Source: Flavihumibacter sp. UBA7668
GTDB lineage: Bacteria > Bacteroidota > Bacteroidia > Chitinophagales > Chitinophagaceae
DNA: 64,000 nt
Direction: 5' to 3'
Assembly: GCF_002483205.1 (NCBI RefSeq)
Contig: NZ_DLHM01000003.1
Span: forward strand, 248,001 to 312,000
Of the stretch, positions 9,701-18,510 are shown piece after piece. How positions within the stretch are numbered: position 1 is the stretch's first letter; the number at the start of each line of letters is the position of its first letter. The position numbers were made by a program, and so were the translations under genes. The notes beneath the pieces were generated by a model that ran no database searches, had not been told where the DNA came from, and saw nothing but the letters and a program-made list of their open reading frames with translations.

Positions 9701-9730
9701 AAAAACTACCGGCCTTTACCGGTAGTTTTT
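9701..9730. terminator. bidirectional rho-independent terminator
   Basis: The 12-nt arm AAAAACTACCGG (9701-9712) pairs perfectly with CCGGTAGTTTTT (9719-9730) across a 6-nt loop. A run of T follows on the + strand and a run of A precedes it. It ends the TonB receptor transcript and would also stop transcription coming leftward from tRNA-Cys. Confidence 0.9.
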
Positions 9731-9797
9731 TTTATGGCTCCTTTCAAAGAACTGGATTCGTATCTGACATTTAAAACAATTTAGAAATTAAGAAAAG

Positions 9798-9868
9798 AAG
9801 CAACGAGCGGATTCGAACCGCTGTAAAAGGTTTTGCAGACCTCCACCTAACCACTCGGCCACATTGCT
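9798..9868 (-). tRNA. tRNA-Cys (anticodon GCA)
   Basis: Read on the minus strand, the 71-nt gene folds as a cloverleaf. The acceptor stem is AGCAATG with CGTTGCT (one G-U pair). A D arm contains GAGTGGTTAGG. The anticodon loop CTGCAAA closes on GAGGT/ACCTT, and a T arm contains GGTTCGAATCC. The discriminator base is U, as expected for tRNA-Cys. CCA is not encoded. It lies 30 nt downstream of, and on the same strand as, the LysE-family gene, with no obvious terminator between them. Confidence 0.95.
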
Positions 9869-9898
9869 TTTCATGAGTGTGTTTGATTAGACTATATT

Positions 9899-10501
9899 TT
9901 AAAGAATAAGAAAATGAACAATTCCAATTATTCCCAATACCAGCATCAACCAGGATGGCAGTTGAATTAGCAGATCCGATTGAACCCATCCCTTCCGCTG
10001 AATTTTTTCTGCAGCATACGTCACACCTAAAAGCAGACTAAATACTCCAAGTGATACACCAAGTAGAAAAAGATGAATTTCCATCCAGTTATTCAAACGG
10101 ATCCAGTCCATCGATTTCAAGTAAGCAATTATGCTTATCCAGAAAGGCATTGCGAGCGGATTCAACAACCCCAGTAAAAGACCTTTTCTAAAACCCCCTG
10201 TTTTTGGAGCAGTCTTTTTCTTCATTGTTTTTCCGGGAAGCAACGCGGCTCCTCCAAGTACCAGCAGTATAATTGCCGCTAACAGTTTAAACCAGGTAAA
10301 TACCCCAATTTGCCGATTGATCAGCGCCTCAAAATAAATAGCCATGCCGGCATAGAAGTATTCCATCAAACCGGCGGCCAAAGCCATTCGCCTTCCCATT
10401 TTTGCCTGCCCGTTTAGGCCCGATTGCAATACCGACAAATTAATGGTGCCTGGCGTCAGCGACCCGGCAATACTGCAGAAAAAAGAAATAATCAGATTCA
10501 T
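9899..10501 (-). CDS. LysE-family amino acid exporter
   Basis: The product is about 200 residues when started at the ATG at 10501, whose ATGA overlaps the stop of the rhodanese gene. A TTG at 10534 would lie inside that gene and is less likely. About six hydrophobic segments are seen. The N-terminal SLTPGTINLSVLQSGL matches the PGP-like start of the LysE/RhtB superfamily, and NPLAMPFWISII resembles the mid-protein NP motif. LysE/RhtB members export amino acids, including cysteine and O-acetylserine in some cases. The rhodanese and tRNA-Cys neighbours make a cysteine- or sulfur-linked substrate conceivable, but this is inference. Confidence 0.85.
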   Translation of the reverse strand: MNLIISFFCSIAGSLTPGTINLSVLQSGLNGQAKMGRRMALAAGLMEYFYAGMAIYFEALINRQIGVFTWFKLLAAIILLVLGGAALLPGKTMKKKTAPKTGGFRKGLLLGLLNPLAMPFWISIIAYLKSMDWIRLNNWMEIHLFLLGVSLGVFSLLLGVTYAAEKIQRKGWVQSDLLIQLPSWLMLVLGIIGIVHFLIL

Positions 10502-10884
10502 GGCGTTGTTATGGGTAATCCGGCAGTTCGCCAATTTTCAATACCACCTTTTAATTCAATTACTTCCTGAAATCCCTGTTTTACCAGCCAGTCGGCTGCT
10601 TTGGCACTTCTTCCTCCGGATTTGCAATACAGGTAAACCGGATGATTCCGTTCCAGTTTACCTGCTGCAGCTTTAAAGGAAAGAGAATCCTTCCAGTTAA
10701 TCAGTGCTGCACCTTCAATATGACCGGCATTAAATTCATCCGGCGTACGTACATCCAGCAAAGTCACCTGCTGATCGTTGATTTCTTTCTCAAATACTAC
10801 AGGATCAACCTGGGTAAATTTCTTGTCCGCATTTTTGCAACCAAAGAACAATAGCACAGAGCAAAGTCCAAGTATCTTTTTCAT
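10498..10884 (-). CDS. rhodanese-like domain lipoprotein
   Basis: The 128-residue product begins with a lipoprotein signal (VLLFFGC, Cys16) and then a single rhodanese domain. It has LLDVRTPDEFNAGHIEGA at about 42-59 and the catalytic cysteine Cys87 in YCKSGGRS, so sulfur transfer from thiosulfate or persulfides in the periplasm is plausible. It is followed by LysE with a 4-nt overlap and preceded by the DoxX-like gene with an 8-nt gap, so it belongs to the susCD operon. Confidence 0.93.
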   Translation of the reverse strand: MKKILGLCSVLLFFGCKNADKKFTQVDPVVFEKEINDQQVTLLDVRTPDEFNAGHIEGAALINWKDSLSFKAAAGKLERNHPVYLYCKSGGRSAKAADWLVKQGFQEVIELKGGIENWRTAGLPITTP

Positions 10885-10892
10885 AAGTAGAT

Positions 10893-12332
10893 TTATTGAG
10901 TATATGATTGAAGTGCAAACGCATCCCTGCTACGATCCAACACCACGTAGATGGAATCTTTTTTCCCAAAAGGTCCGCTCAGAATGAGTCGGTCAGCATT
11001 GGGCCGTTCATATTTCCATATATACAAGGGGGTTTCCTGTTTTTTCTTTTTCGCAGTGGAAGCTGATGCCCTGCCCCGATTTCTGCGATCACTCACTTTA
11101 TTTTTGTCATACAGAGTAAGTGTCTGATGAACGGAATCAATGGTATAATAAAGAAAACGTTTACCTCCCCCAATACCTGCCAATTCATAGGTCCGGTCAA
11201 TATCTTTTTCATTGGGTGTACCATTGACGAGAGAAATGGAAAAGGGTTTATTCACTTTGTAAACCAGTGTACTCCAGTTTTCAAGCATCACCTGCTGCCA
11301 CCTAACAGAATCCTGCGGATCATAAGGCAGCACCTGGTCATTTAAACGAAACTCTGTTACATTGTACAAGCCTTTTGCATTCGGCAGACCTGGTGTAATG
11401 GGTTCCTTCAAATAACCTTCCTTATAATGAACCTGATAGCGAAGTGCTCCATATACAATTGTAAATAATAAAACGATTCCTATTTTTGCAGATAAAAGAA
11501 ACTTCCTGAATAGCGGCTTATATTCCGGCACATATTCTACAGGAGTAACATCCTGTTTCAATACATATAATTTCCACAGTTCAATCAGGTAAGGAATAAG
11601 CAGTATCAATGCAAACAACACGAAGAAAGAACTGTACACATGAACCCCTCCGTCATAAGCAAAATTGGCATGTGCAATATTAAAGAGCACACCTGCATTC
11701 AATAGTGCACCTAAAAAAACAGTTGATCGAAAAAATAGCAACACCCCTGCCAATACTTCTACCCATCCCAATAAAATTTGGTACCAGGTAGAAATTCCAA
11801 TATGCTGCCAGTAAATTTTGTATGTATTGTAATCGCCAAAATCAGTAGACAGATTGGAAATACCGGGAAAAGGCATCTGCATGGGATAAACTTTTAAAAA
11901 TCCGAATGCAATGATTCCCAGGGCAATTCTATATCGAATCAATACCCGGGTCCAATAATAAATGGCAGAATAATTTGGTTTAGGCAGCCATCTTGCAATG
12001 AGCGTCCAGATAAGTGCCCCACTGAACGACAGCAGTGCAGCAATGCCCCAACTGGCATAACCTGCTAATCCCCATCTGCCACTTTCTGATTGAATATCGA
12101 TCAAATTAGGGCGATAACCGGCAATACTTGAAAGGTACCAGAAAAAAGACCGTGACTCCATAAGTCGCTGGTACCATTCCCATTCGTAGGGTACTACAAA
12201 AATCAGCGTAAAAAGAAAGAGCCAGCGAATCCCAAACTTTTTTAACGAAGTTGATTGCTCCTGCACCGTTTCGGCCTGGTTATATTTTCCATACCCCGGT
12301 AAACTAATTGAATCAGACAACATAAAAGGCAT
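10893..12332 (-). CDS. DoxX-like polytopic membrane protein with C-terminal soluble domain (paralogue 1)
   Basis: The 479-residue product has about eight hydrophobic segments up to residue ~300, then a soluble C-terminal part (about 320-479). It is a clear paralogue of the next gene upstream. Shared features are GRWGLAGYASWG against GRSGLISYAGWG, the DYNTYKIYW/APWKIYFL region, and ANFAYDGG against ANFAYSIGD. The membrane core resembles DoxX/DoxD-type proteins, whose best-known member is a thiosulfate:quinone oxidoreductase subunit. The C-terminal domain is not recognised. Placement between susD and a rhodanese lipoprotein suggests processing of what SusCD imports. The function is not established. 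Confidence 0.75.
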   Translation of the reverse strand: MPFMLSDSISLPGYGKYNQAETVQEQSTSLKKFGIRWLFLFTLIFVVPYEWEWYQRLMESRSFFWYLSSIAGYRPNLIDIQSESGRWGLAGYASWGIAALLSFSGALIWTLIARWLPKPNYSAIYYWTRVLIRYRIALGIIAFGFLKVYPMQMPFPGISNLSTDFGDYNTYKIYWQHIGISTWYQILLGWVEVLAGVLLFFRSTVFLGALLNAGVLFNIAHANFAYDGGVHVYSSFFVLFALILLIPYLIELWKLYVLKQDVTPVEYVPEYKPLFRKFLLSAKIGIVLLFTIVYGALRYQVHYKEGYLKEPITPGLPNAKGLYNVTEFRLNDQVLPYDPQDSVRWQQVMLENWSTLVYKVNKPFSISLVNGTPNEKDIDRTYELAGIGGGKRFLYYTIDSVHQTLTLYDKNKVSDRRNRGRASASTAKKKKQETPLYIWKYERPNADRLILSGPFGKKDSIYVVLDRSRDAFALQSYTQ

Positions 12333-12336
12333 TTTT

Positions 12337-13641
12337 TCAGTTTATAACAATAGGTTTTCTTCTCCCTTTGTGCAGGAGATATTGTTTATTAATTTTTGTC
12401 AGGGAAATAGTAACCGGAGTTCCATCCTGCTTAAATCCGTTCAATAAAATTTTAGCCGAATCGGATTGAACCAACTGAAATGTGTAGGAAGGTTCTTTCG
12501 TTACCAAATCCACCAATCGTATGGAATCCTTATCAACCGTATAGGAATAAAATAGTCGGTCTGCATTACCTGCTGCCAGGTATACATTCGGATTTCCTGA
12601 ATCCCAAACTTCTGCCGGATTTATATCATACAGATGGGAAGGATGATTTTTTCGAATACTCAATTGAGGTCCATCTTCAAATACAACATCCTTCCAGCGG
12701 ATACTATCCGTTAAGGAAACAGGAAATTCCTGTTCTCCCTGCTTAAAGGAATGAACCTGATAATACCCGGCTATCCCACTAAAGTGCTCATACCGATCGT
12801 AGGGCCATTCTGCAGACCGTGTTCCAAATGCGGCCAGGGTAACAAATACCAGTGCAGTTAGCACATATAAGAGTAGACCTCCTTTCCGAATGGAATCAAA
12901 CACCGGATTCGTTTCCTTCTGAATAGCTTCGGTATAGGTTTTTGTACGCAGTATCAATAAGGAATACAAGCTCGGCAATTCCGGAATCAAGAGCACCAGG
13001 GCTAATAGAAACAAATAACTGGCCTGTAAATGATCGCCAATTGAATAGGCAAAATTTGCCAGCACCACATTACTTAAAACAAATAACAGTATCAGCACAC
13101 CAGCTACTACTGTCCTGTTCCAAAGTACCAGCAGAGCACCCAATATTAGAAAGACGCCAATCGTCTGAATGTATCCTGCAGATGCCACTGCAGAGGATAG
13201 AAAATAAATTTTCCAGGGTGCAAGCTGCCCGTATTGTGAGTGCAGATCACTAATGGCCGGTTTTGGAAAATACAGCGACAACAATAACAAAACGCCATAA
13301 AACAGCACTCCAATAGATAACCGAAATCGAACAAAATCAAGAATGAATTGATAAAGGGAAGCAGCAGTTGCTGCCCCCTTATCCCGTTTTTGCCACACTA
13401 AAGCCAGAAGAATTGCTGCAAGAAGGGTCAGTCCCCATCCGGCATAACTAATCAACCCTGATCTGCCGAAGGAAACAATACCCGGACGATGATGCAGCAG
13501 CTGAAATATATCCTGAAAGTTCAGCTCACTAAATTTTATTGAAAAAAAAGCGTTGTAGTACTCAACATTCAATGGAACAGATAACAGTACAACAAATACA
13601 AGCAGAATTCTAAACATAACTGACAGATTTTGATTTACCAT
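12337..13641 (-). CDS. DoxX-like polytopic membrane protein with C-terminal soluble domain (paralogue 2)
   Basis: The 434-residue product shares its architecture with the 10893-12332 gene: a polytopic membrane core to about residue 265, then a soluble domain with strands such as AGYYQVHSFKQGEQEFPV. The corresponding stretch of the paralogue reads KGLYNVTEFRLNDQVLP, which supports duplication of the whole gene. The ATG overlaps the susD stop as TAATG; an internal ATG at 13617 (MFRILLVF) is an alternative start. The next gene begins 4 nt after its stop. A heterodimer of the two paralogues is a natural hypothesis. No catalytic residue can be assigned. Confidence 0.75.
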   Translation of the reverse strand: MVNQNLSVMFRILLVFVVLLSVPLNVEYYNAFFSIKFSELNFQDIFQLLHHRPGIVSFGRSGLISYAGWGLTLLAAILLALVWQKRDKGAATAASLYQFILDFVRFRLSIGVLFYGVLLLLSLYFPKPAISDLHSQYGQLAPWKIYFLSSAVASAGYIQTIGVFLILGALLVLWNRTVVAGVLILLFVLSNVVLANFAYSIGDHLQASYLFLLALVLLIPELPSLYSLLILRTKTYTEAIQKETNPVFDSIRKGGLLLYVLTALVFVTLAAFGTRSAEWPYDRYEHFSGIAGYYQVHSFKQGEQEFPVSLTDSIRWKDVVFEDGPQLSIRKNHPSHLYDINPAEVWDSGNPNVYLAAGNADRLFYSYTVDKDSIRLVDLVTKEPSYTFQLVQSDSAKILLNGFKQDGTPVTISLTKINKQYLLHKGRRKPIVIN

Positions 13642-15002
13642 TATTCACCGTATCCCGGATTTTGTTGTAGTTGCGCATCAACAAGTAACTCCCTGAAAGG
13701 AATAGGCAGCAATAGCTTATTCGAATCAGTGATTCCCAGTACAGCCTGTGCGCGGTTGGTACGGACCAAATCATACCAGCGATGATTTTCGAGTGCAAAC
13801 TCCAGTCTTCGTTCGTTCTCAATAGCCAGTAGTAAATTGGTTTTATCGGTTTCTCCTTCGATTGGTTGAACACCAGCACGAATCCTGATTTTATTTAGAT
13901 CGGCAAGAGCTGCTTCCAGTTTATCCTGATTGGCCCTGGCTTCGGCACGATTAAGTACAACTTCTGCAATCCGGATCAGAAATGCCGGATCTGTACGATC
14001 TGACCTGTAATAAAGATTTCCAAACCAGTTATCTGCGCCGCTTAACACTACTTTTTGCAGCAGACTGTTTCTATTTCCTCCTTTGGCTGGATCATTCAAT
14101 AATTCAACCACCTGATTAGTAGGTTTAATCCAGCCTACTCCCCCTTTGGTAGTTGGCAACCATTGGGAAGCCTGGTTATTGGTTACTGCTGTACTATAGT
14201 ATAATTCAAGCACAGACTCACTCGTATTGGAACTGCTGTTGGCGAAAAAATTCTGATATGGTTGAACTAACGTGTAGTTTGCTGCATCATCAATTAGTTT
14301 GGTTGCATATTCTTCAGCCAGTGCCCATTCCTGCCGGTACAGATGAAAGCGAGCGCGTAAAGCCCATACTGTTTTTTTGGTTGCACGAATTCGATTGGTG
14401 GTTTGTGGCAACAAGCTTTCAGCCGTTTCCAAATCACTAAGCACCTGATTATAGGTTGCAGCCTGGGTACTTCTTGGTATAATGGGCCGATCACTGGCCG
14501 ATTTGGTAGGCACCAGTACCAGTTGCACACCACCCCATGTTCTGGCCAGGTCAAAATAGCTTAGAGCCCTGATAAAATAAGCCTCTCCTGCCAACTGATC
14601 TTTTACTGCCTGGGTCAGCGTTGGTGTGGCAGCCAGTGAAGGCACTTTTTCAATTACATGATTAGCCCGGTTGATAGTATTATAAATAGCTGTCCATGCA
14701 GTTGATAATGCCGCCAGGTCAGCTTTTACGTCATGATTGGTCAATTGATTATTTACTGTCTGGGAACCGGTATATTGAATATTATCTCCTGAAAAGAATC
14801 CAAGGGTCTGAAACGTATAACCATAATATCCATTGGAAGCAAGCTGATTATACACTCCTCGCACTGCCGTTCGGGCAGAATTTTCATCAATAATGGTGAT
14901 ATCATCGGATGTAAACTCCACCGGATCCACTTCCAGGATTTTTTTGCAGGAACCAAATGATAAAGTAGCCAGTAAACTTATATTAATTAAAAACTTTTTC
15001 AT
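13641..15002 (-). CDS. RagB/SusD-family outer membrane nutrient-binding lipoprotein
   Basis: The 453-residue product has a lipoprotein signal peptide ending in SFGSC, followed by KKILEVDPVEF, the usual SusD start. The SusD-like N-terminal region (about 40-200) includes ARTAVRGVYNQL and AEAYFIRALSYFDLARTWGGV-like features. The C-terminal RagB part has IAEVVLNRAEA, LNKIRIRAGV and ERRLEFALENHRWYDL. It forms the surface lid of the SusC channel. It lies 20 nt downstream of its susC and overlaps the DoxX-like gene. It is somewhat shorter than polysaccharide SusDs, which may mean a small ligand. Confidence 0.96.
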   Translation of the reverse strand: MKKFLINISLLATLSFGSCKKILEVDPVEFTSDDITIIDENSARTAVRGVYNQLASNGYYGYTFQTLGFFSGDNIQYTGSQTVNNQLTNHDVKADLAALSTAWTAIYNTINRANHVIEKVPSLAATPTLTQAVKDQLAGEAYFIRALSYFDLARTWGGVQLVLVPTKSASDRPIIPRSTQAATYNQVLSDLETAESLLPQTTNRIRATKKTVWALRARFHLYRQEWALAEEYATKLIDDAANYTLVQPYQNFFANSSSNTSESVLELYYSTAVTNNQASQWLPTTKGGVGWIKPTNQVVELLNDPAKGGNRNSLLQKVVLSGADNWFGNLYYRSDRTDPAFLIRIAEVVLNRAEARANQDKLEAALADLNKIRIRAGVQPIEGETDKTNLLLAIENERRLEFALENHRWYDLVRTNRAQAVLGITDSNKLLLPIPFRELLVDAQLQQNPGYGE

Positions 15003-15022
15003 GATGTCAATACTTAATGTGG

Positions 15023-18000
15023 TTAAAGGGTAAGGTTAATGCCGAACTGAAAACCGCGCGGCTGCGGAGGTGTTCCAAAAGATCCGATTCCCTGTGCTGT
15101 AGGATCAGAGGTTACATTTGATTCAGGATCTCCTGTATATTTTGTCAATAGGAAAAGATTGGTGGCAACTGCATAAATACGGGCAGACTTCAGCAAAGCC
15201 AGTTGTGCCCATTTTGCAGGAAGATTATACCCCAATGAAACTTGCCGAAGCCGCAAAAAAGAAGCATCTTCAAGGTATCGGCTATTCTGATCAAGTGAAT
15301 AGTTATTTCCAACAGATGTTAACCTGGGCATATCCGTCACATCACCTTCCTGCTTCCAACGATTGGAAAGATTCGTTAATACACCGCCACTTAATGGATT
15401 CCGCTCCCGGAAATAACGTTGCAGATTCAGGGAATAATTACCGTATTGAAAACTGAACAGGAAACTGAAATCAAAATTGCGGTAGGTAAAGGAGTTACTT
15501 AATCCGCCATAAAATTTTGGATAAAAACTGTTCATTATTTTTCTGTCTTCAACAGTTAATCCGTCTTCCTGGCCTTCGAATACCGCATCACCGGTTTTAG
15601 AATCAACATAGAGCTGGTTGTACAGCCAGAATGAATTCATTGAATAGCCTTCCTGCAGTATTACCCAGTCGCGGGTGTATCTGGTGATTGGTGTGGGAAG
15701 CCGTTCAATTTTGTTCCGGTTACCGGAAATATTCAAACCCGAGCGCCAGCTGAAATTCCGTTCGTTCAGGTTCACATTATTGATGGTGAGTTCCCAACCG
15801 GTATTGCTTACTTCACCAACATTCTCCCAATAGGAACTAAAACCACTGGAGGAAGGAAGCGGTTGCTGTAAAAGAATTCCGGAGGTATATTTTCGATACC
15901 AGTCGGCGGTTATGGAAAGCCGGTTGTTGTTCAGTGCCAGGTCTACACCAATGTCTGTTTGGGCAGTTTTTTCCCAACTCAGGTTTTGATTGCCTAATTG
16001 CCGTGGACCAATACCTGGCAAGGGGGTGCCATGTACATCTGCATAACCGGAACCTCCGGACCACAATCCACGGGAAGCAAAATTATCAATGCCAGACTGA
16101 TTACCGGTTAAGCCATAGGATGCCCTCAATTTCAATTCATTTAACCAGCTTACCTCTTTAAGAAATTGTTCTTCTTTAATTCTCCAACCCAGTGAAAATG
16201 CAGGAAAATAACCCCATTGCTTGTTTTCCCCGAATTTGGAAGATGCATCTGCACGAAGTGTAGCTTCTGCAAAATACCTGGAAGCATAATTGTATCCGAT
16301 CCGTCCAAAAAAAGAAGAGAGCGCAAATTTTGTATAGGATTCTGAAGAGGTTTGTATAGATGCAGAAGAGATTAATTTATAATTATCATTTGGAAATCCT
16401 CGTCCTTCTGCATACGTGTAGGCAAGATCACTGCTTTGAATAGTGTTTCCGGCCAATGCAGTTAATCCATGTAATCCCCATTTTGTTTGATAAGTTAAGG
16501 TTTGTTCATTTATCCATGTATTGTTTTGTGATATGGCAGAGATGGCCTGTCCATTTGCTGCTCTTCCAATACTGGTTTTTGAGTTCCAATATTGGTCTTC
16601 ATCATAGGTATTGTAATCCAAACTGAAACTGCTTCTAAACTTTAATCCTTTTGCTATCTGTGCATCCAGATAGGCACTTCCGACATAACGTATACTTTTG
16701 GTATTTACATCGTAATTCTCGATAAGCACATAGGTATTATCAGACCCAACGGAGGTGCCATCTTCAGCAAATTTGGGTGAATAGGTGGCAGAGGAGACGG
16801 CTGAATTCCATAAACTAACCTGAGGACCATCACCCGTACGGGCCTGGTTGCGATAGCTGCGGGAAAAATTATTCGTTAAACCGAAACTTATCCGATCGGT
16901 TAACTTCTGATCAAAATTGAATTTTACACCAACTCTATTAAAGCCGATTACTTTAAAAAAAGCATCCTGATCCGTATAACCAACACCCAGGTAATAGCGC
17001 GAACTATTGGAGCCACCTTCTACCGCCAGATTATAATCCTGCACCCGACCTTTTCTTAACAGATCTCCTAATCTGTCGAAGGTTTCCTGCTCTTCAGGCA
17101 ATCCACTTCCACCTTCTGATCTTGGACGAAAGGGACGATTAGCAAACGTTCTGTTCAATCCGGGATTATCAATACCTGAATTAATCCAGTATTCATTTGC
17201 CAGACTGGCTGTTTCCGGTCCGCTTGCCAAATCCGGTAAAGTAGATTTATCCGCTTCCACCCAGCCATTGGAAATATTCAGCGACACTTTGGGCTTTGCA
17301 TTAAAGCTGCCTTTTTTGGTTGTTACGATGATTACTCCATTTGCTCCGCGTGAGCCATAAATTGCGGTGGCAGCAGCATCTTTCAACACTTCAATACTTT
17401 CAATATCAGCCGGATTGATATCAGCCAGCGGGGAAGTTGTTCTTCCACCAAGATTGGTTGTTTGCAAACTGTTATTATTCAAAAAAACGCCATCGATTAT
17501 ATAGAGTGGATCGCTGCTGGAATTGATAGAAGTTGTTCCACGAACACGAACAAATGCTGCTTCACCTGGTACGCCGGAATTTGAAATTACCTGTAAGCCA
17601 GGTGATGCCCCCTGTAATTGTGCATCAAAACTTGCAACAGGAATCCGTTTTAATTCAGCCGGGTTTATTTTAGCAACAGAACCGGTTATATCAGATCGTT
17701 TTTGCGTACCGTATCCAACCACTACAACTTCATTAAGGTCACTCGGTTTAGGTTGTAACTGAAATTGATTGATTCTTTTTGAAACCGTTTGTTCCAATCG
17801 CTCGTATCCGATATAGGTAATCTGAATAACAAAAGGTAACTTATTAATCCCTTTCAAAAGGAACTGTCCGTTTTTATCGGTAATAACTTCCAATGGCAGA
17901 TCTTTTGTCTGCACTACAGCACCTGCCAGCGGTTGTTGTGTTTTGGCGTCCAGAACAATTCCGGTGATGGCATTTTCCGAAACAGAATCACGGGAGGATT

Positions 18001-18073
18001 GTCCGATTACCTGAGAAGCAAATAGAATAAAAAACAAAAATCTGAAATGCTTTACAGCATATTTGACATACAT
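15023..18073 (-). CDS. SusC/RagA-family TonB-linked outer membrane protein
   Basis: The 1016-residue product has a signal peptide ending near VIGQS. A CarboxypepD_reg-like domain (about 35-115) is followed by the SusC signature EVVVVGYGTQKRSDITGSV. The plug contains LQVISNSGVPGEAAFVRVRG and the IESIEVLKDAAATAIYGSRG motif. The remainder is a beta-barrel ending in GFQFGINLTL. It is the TonB-energised channel partner of the SusD at 13641. No anti-sigma or hybrid two-component regulator lies next to it; the intergenic palindrome at 18390-18408 is the only candidate control site seen. Confidence 0.97.
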   Translation of the reverse strand: MYVKYAVKHFRFLFFILFASQVIGQSSRDSVSENAITGIVLDAKTQQPLAGAVVQTKDLPLEVITDKNGQFLLKGINKLPFVIQITYIGYERLEQTVSKRINQFQLQPKPSDLNEVVVVGYGTQKRSDITGSVAKINPAELKRIPVASFDAQLQGASPGLQVISNSGVPGEAAFVRVRGTTSINSSSDPLYIIDGVFLNNNSLQTTNLGGRTTSPLADINPADIESIEVLKDAAATAIYGSRGANGVIIVTTKKGSFNAKPKVSLNISNGWVEADKSTLPDLASGPETASLANEYWINSGIDNPGLNRTFANRPFRPRSEGGSGLPEEQETFDRLGDLLRKGRVQDYNLAVEGGSNSSRYYLGVGYTDQDAFFKVIGFNRVGVKFNFDQKLTDRISFGLTNNFSRSYRNQARTGDGPQVSLWNSAVSSATYSPKFAEDGTSVGSDNTYVLIENYDVNTKSIRYVGSAYLDAQIAKGLKFRSSFSLDYNTYDEDQYWNSKTSIGRAANGQAISAISQNNTWINEQTLTYQTKWGLHGLTALAGNTIQSSDLAYTYAEGRGFPNDNYKLISSASIQTSSESYTKFALSSFFGRIGYNYASRYFAEATLRADASSKFGENKQWGYFPAFSLGWRIKEEQFLKEVSWLNELKLRASYGLTGNQSGIDNFASRGLWSGGSGYADVHGTPLPGIGPRQLGNQNLSWEKTAQTDIGVDLALNNNRLSITADWYRKYTSGILLQQPLPSSSGFSSYWENVGEVSNTGWELTINNVNLNERNFSWRSGLNISGNRNKIERLPTPITRYTRDWVILQEGYSMNSFWLYNQLYVDSKTGDAVFEGQEDGLTVEDRKIMNSFYPKFYGGLSNSFTYRNFDFSFLFSFQYGNYSLNLQRYFRERNPLSGGVLTNLSNRWKQEGDVTDMPRLTSVGNNYSLDQNSRYLEDASFLRLRQVSLGYNLPAKWAQLALLKSARIYAVATNLFLLTKYTGDPESNVTSDPTAQGIGSFGTPPQPRGFQFGINLTL

Positions 18074-18300
18074 GGGGGATTAATTGAAAAGTAAGGTAAT
18101 AGAGTGCCTGTACCGGTTATTTACCGATAGCAAACAGGGGTAGCTGAACGCAATTCACCGACACCAATAAATGATTGTTGGCGATTTACAACAGCTCAAT
18201 TAGAAAACCTAAATAAAATGAAGGGGCTTGTTCTAACAACAACAATACAGAGAAGAAAAATAATGCGCCTGAACTACCACCCGCGTCCTGATTTGTGCAT

Positions 18301-18332
18301 TTTGACTTTGCGTTATCATAAAAATAATTTTA
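18301..18332 (+). promoter_or_regulatory. possible promoter in the susC/zinc-ribbon intergenic region
   Basis: TTTG (18301-18304) is followed after 20 nt by TAATTTTA (18325-18332), a fair match to the Bacteroidota TTTG-N19/20-TAnnTTTG pattern pointing to the gene at 18511. The rest of the 437-nt gap (18074-18510) is AT-rich, shows no open frame, and contains the palindrome listed separately. No equally good match was found for susC in the other direction. Confidence 0.3.
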
Positions 18333-18389
18333 AGCAGACCGATCTGTTTGCTGGTGGTTAACGAACAGAATTCTCTTTGATTTTTACTA

Positions 18390-18408
18390 GTCTACTATTT
18401 AGATAGAC
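18390..18408. promoter_or_regulatory. 19-bp palindromic operator candidate matching the 7006 box
   Basis: GTCTACTATTTAGATAGAC has GTCTA/TAGAC arms and matches the 7006-7024 box at 13 of 19 positions, including both complete ends. It ends 102 nt before the ATG at 18511; the box at 7006 ends 109 nt before its gene. It is also upstream of susC (start 18073) on the other strand, so it could control either or both. Confidence 0.5.
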
Positions 18409-18510
18409 AAAATAAATACATAATTCCCAACTCTCCAAATTCTATCAGGGTTTTTCGTATTTTTTTTCTGTTAGCCGGGTTTGACAGAAAGTAATATTTT
18501 CACCCGCACA

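Noticed and set aside
9881..9900. GTCTA half-site upstream of tRNA-Cys
   Set aside because: A single 5-mer is expected by chance at this density; no second arm is present.
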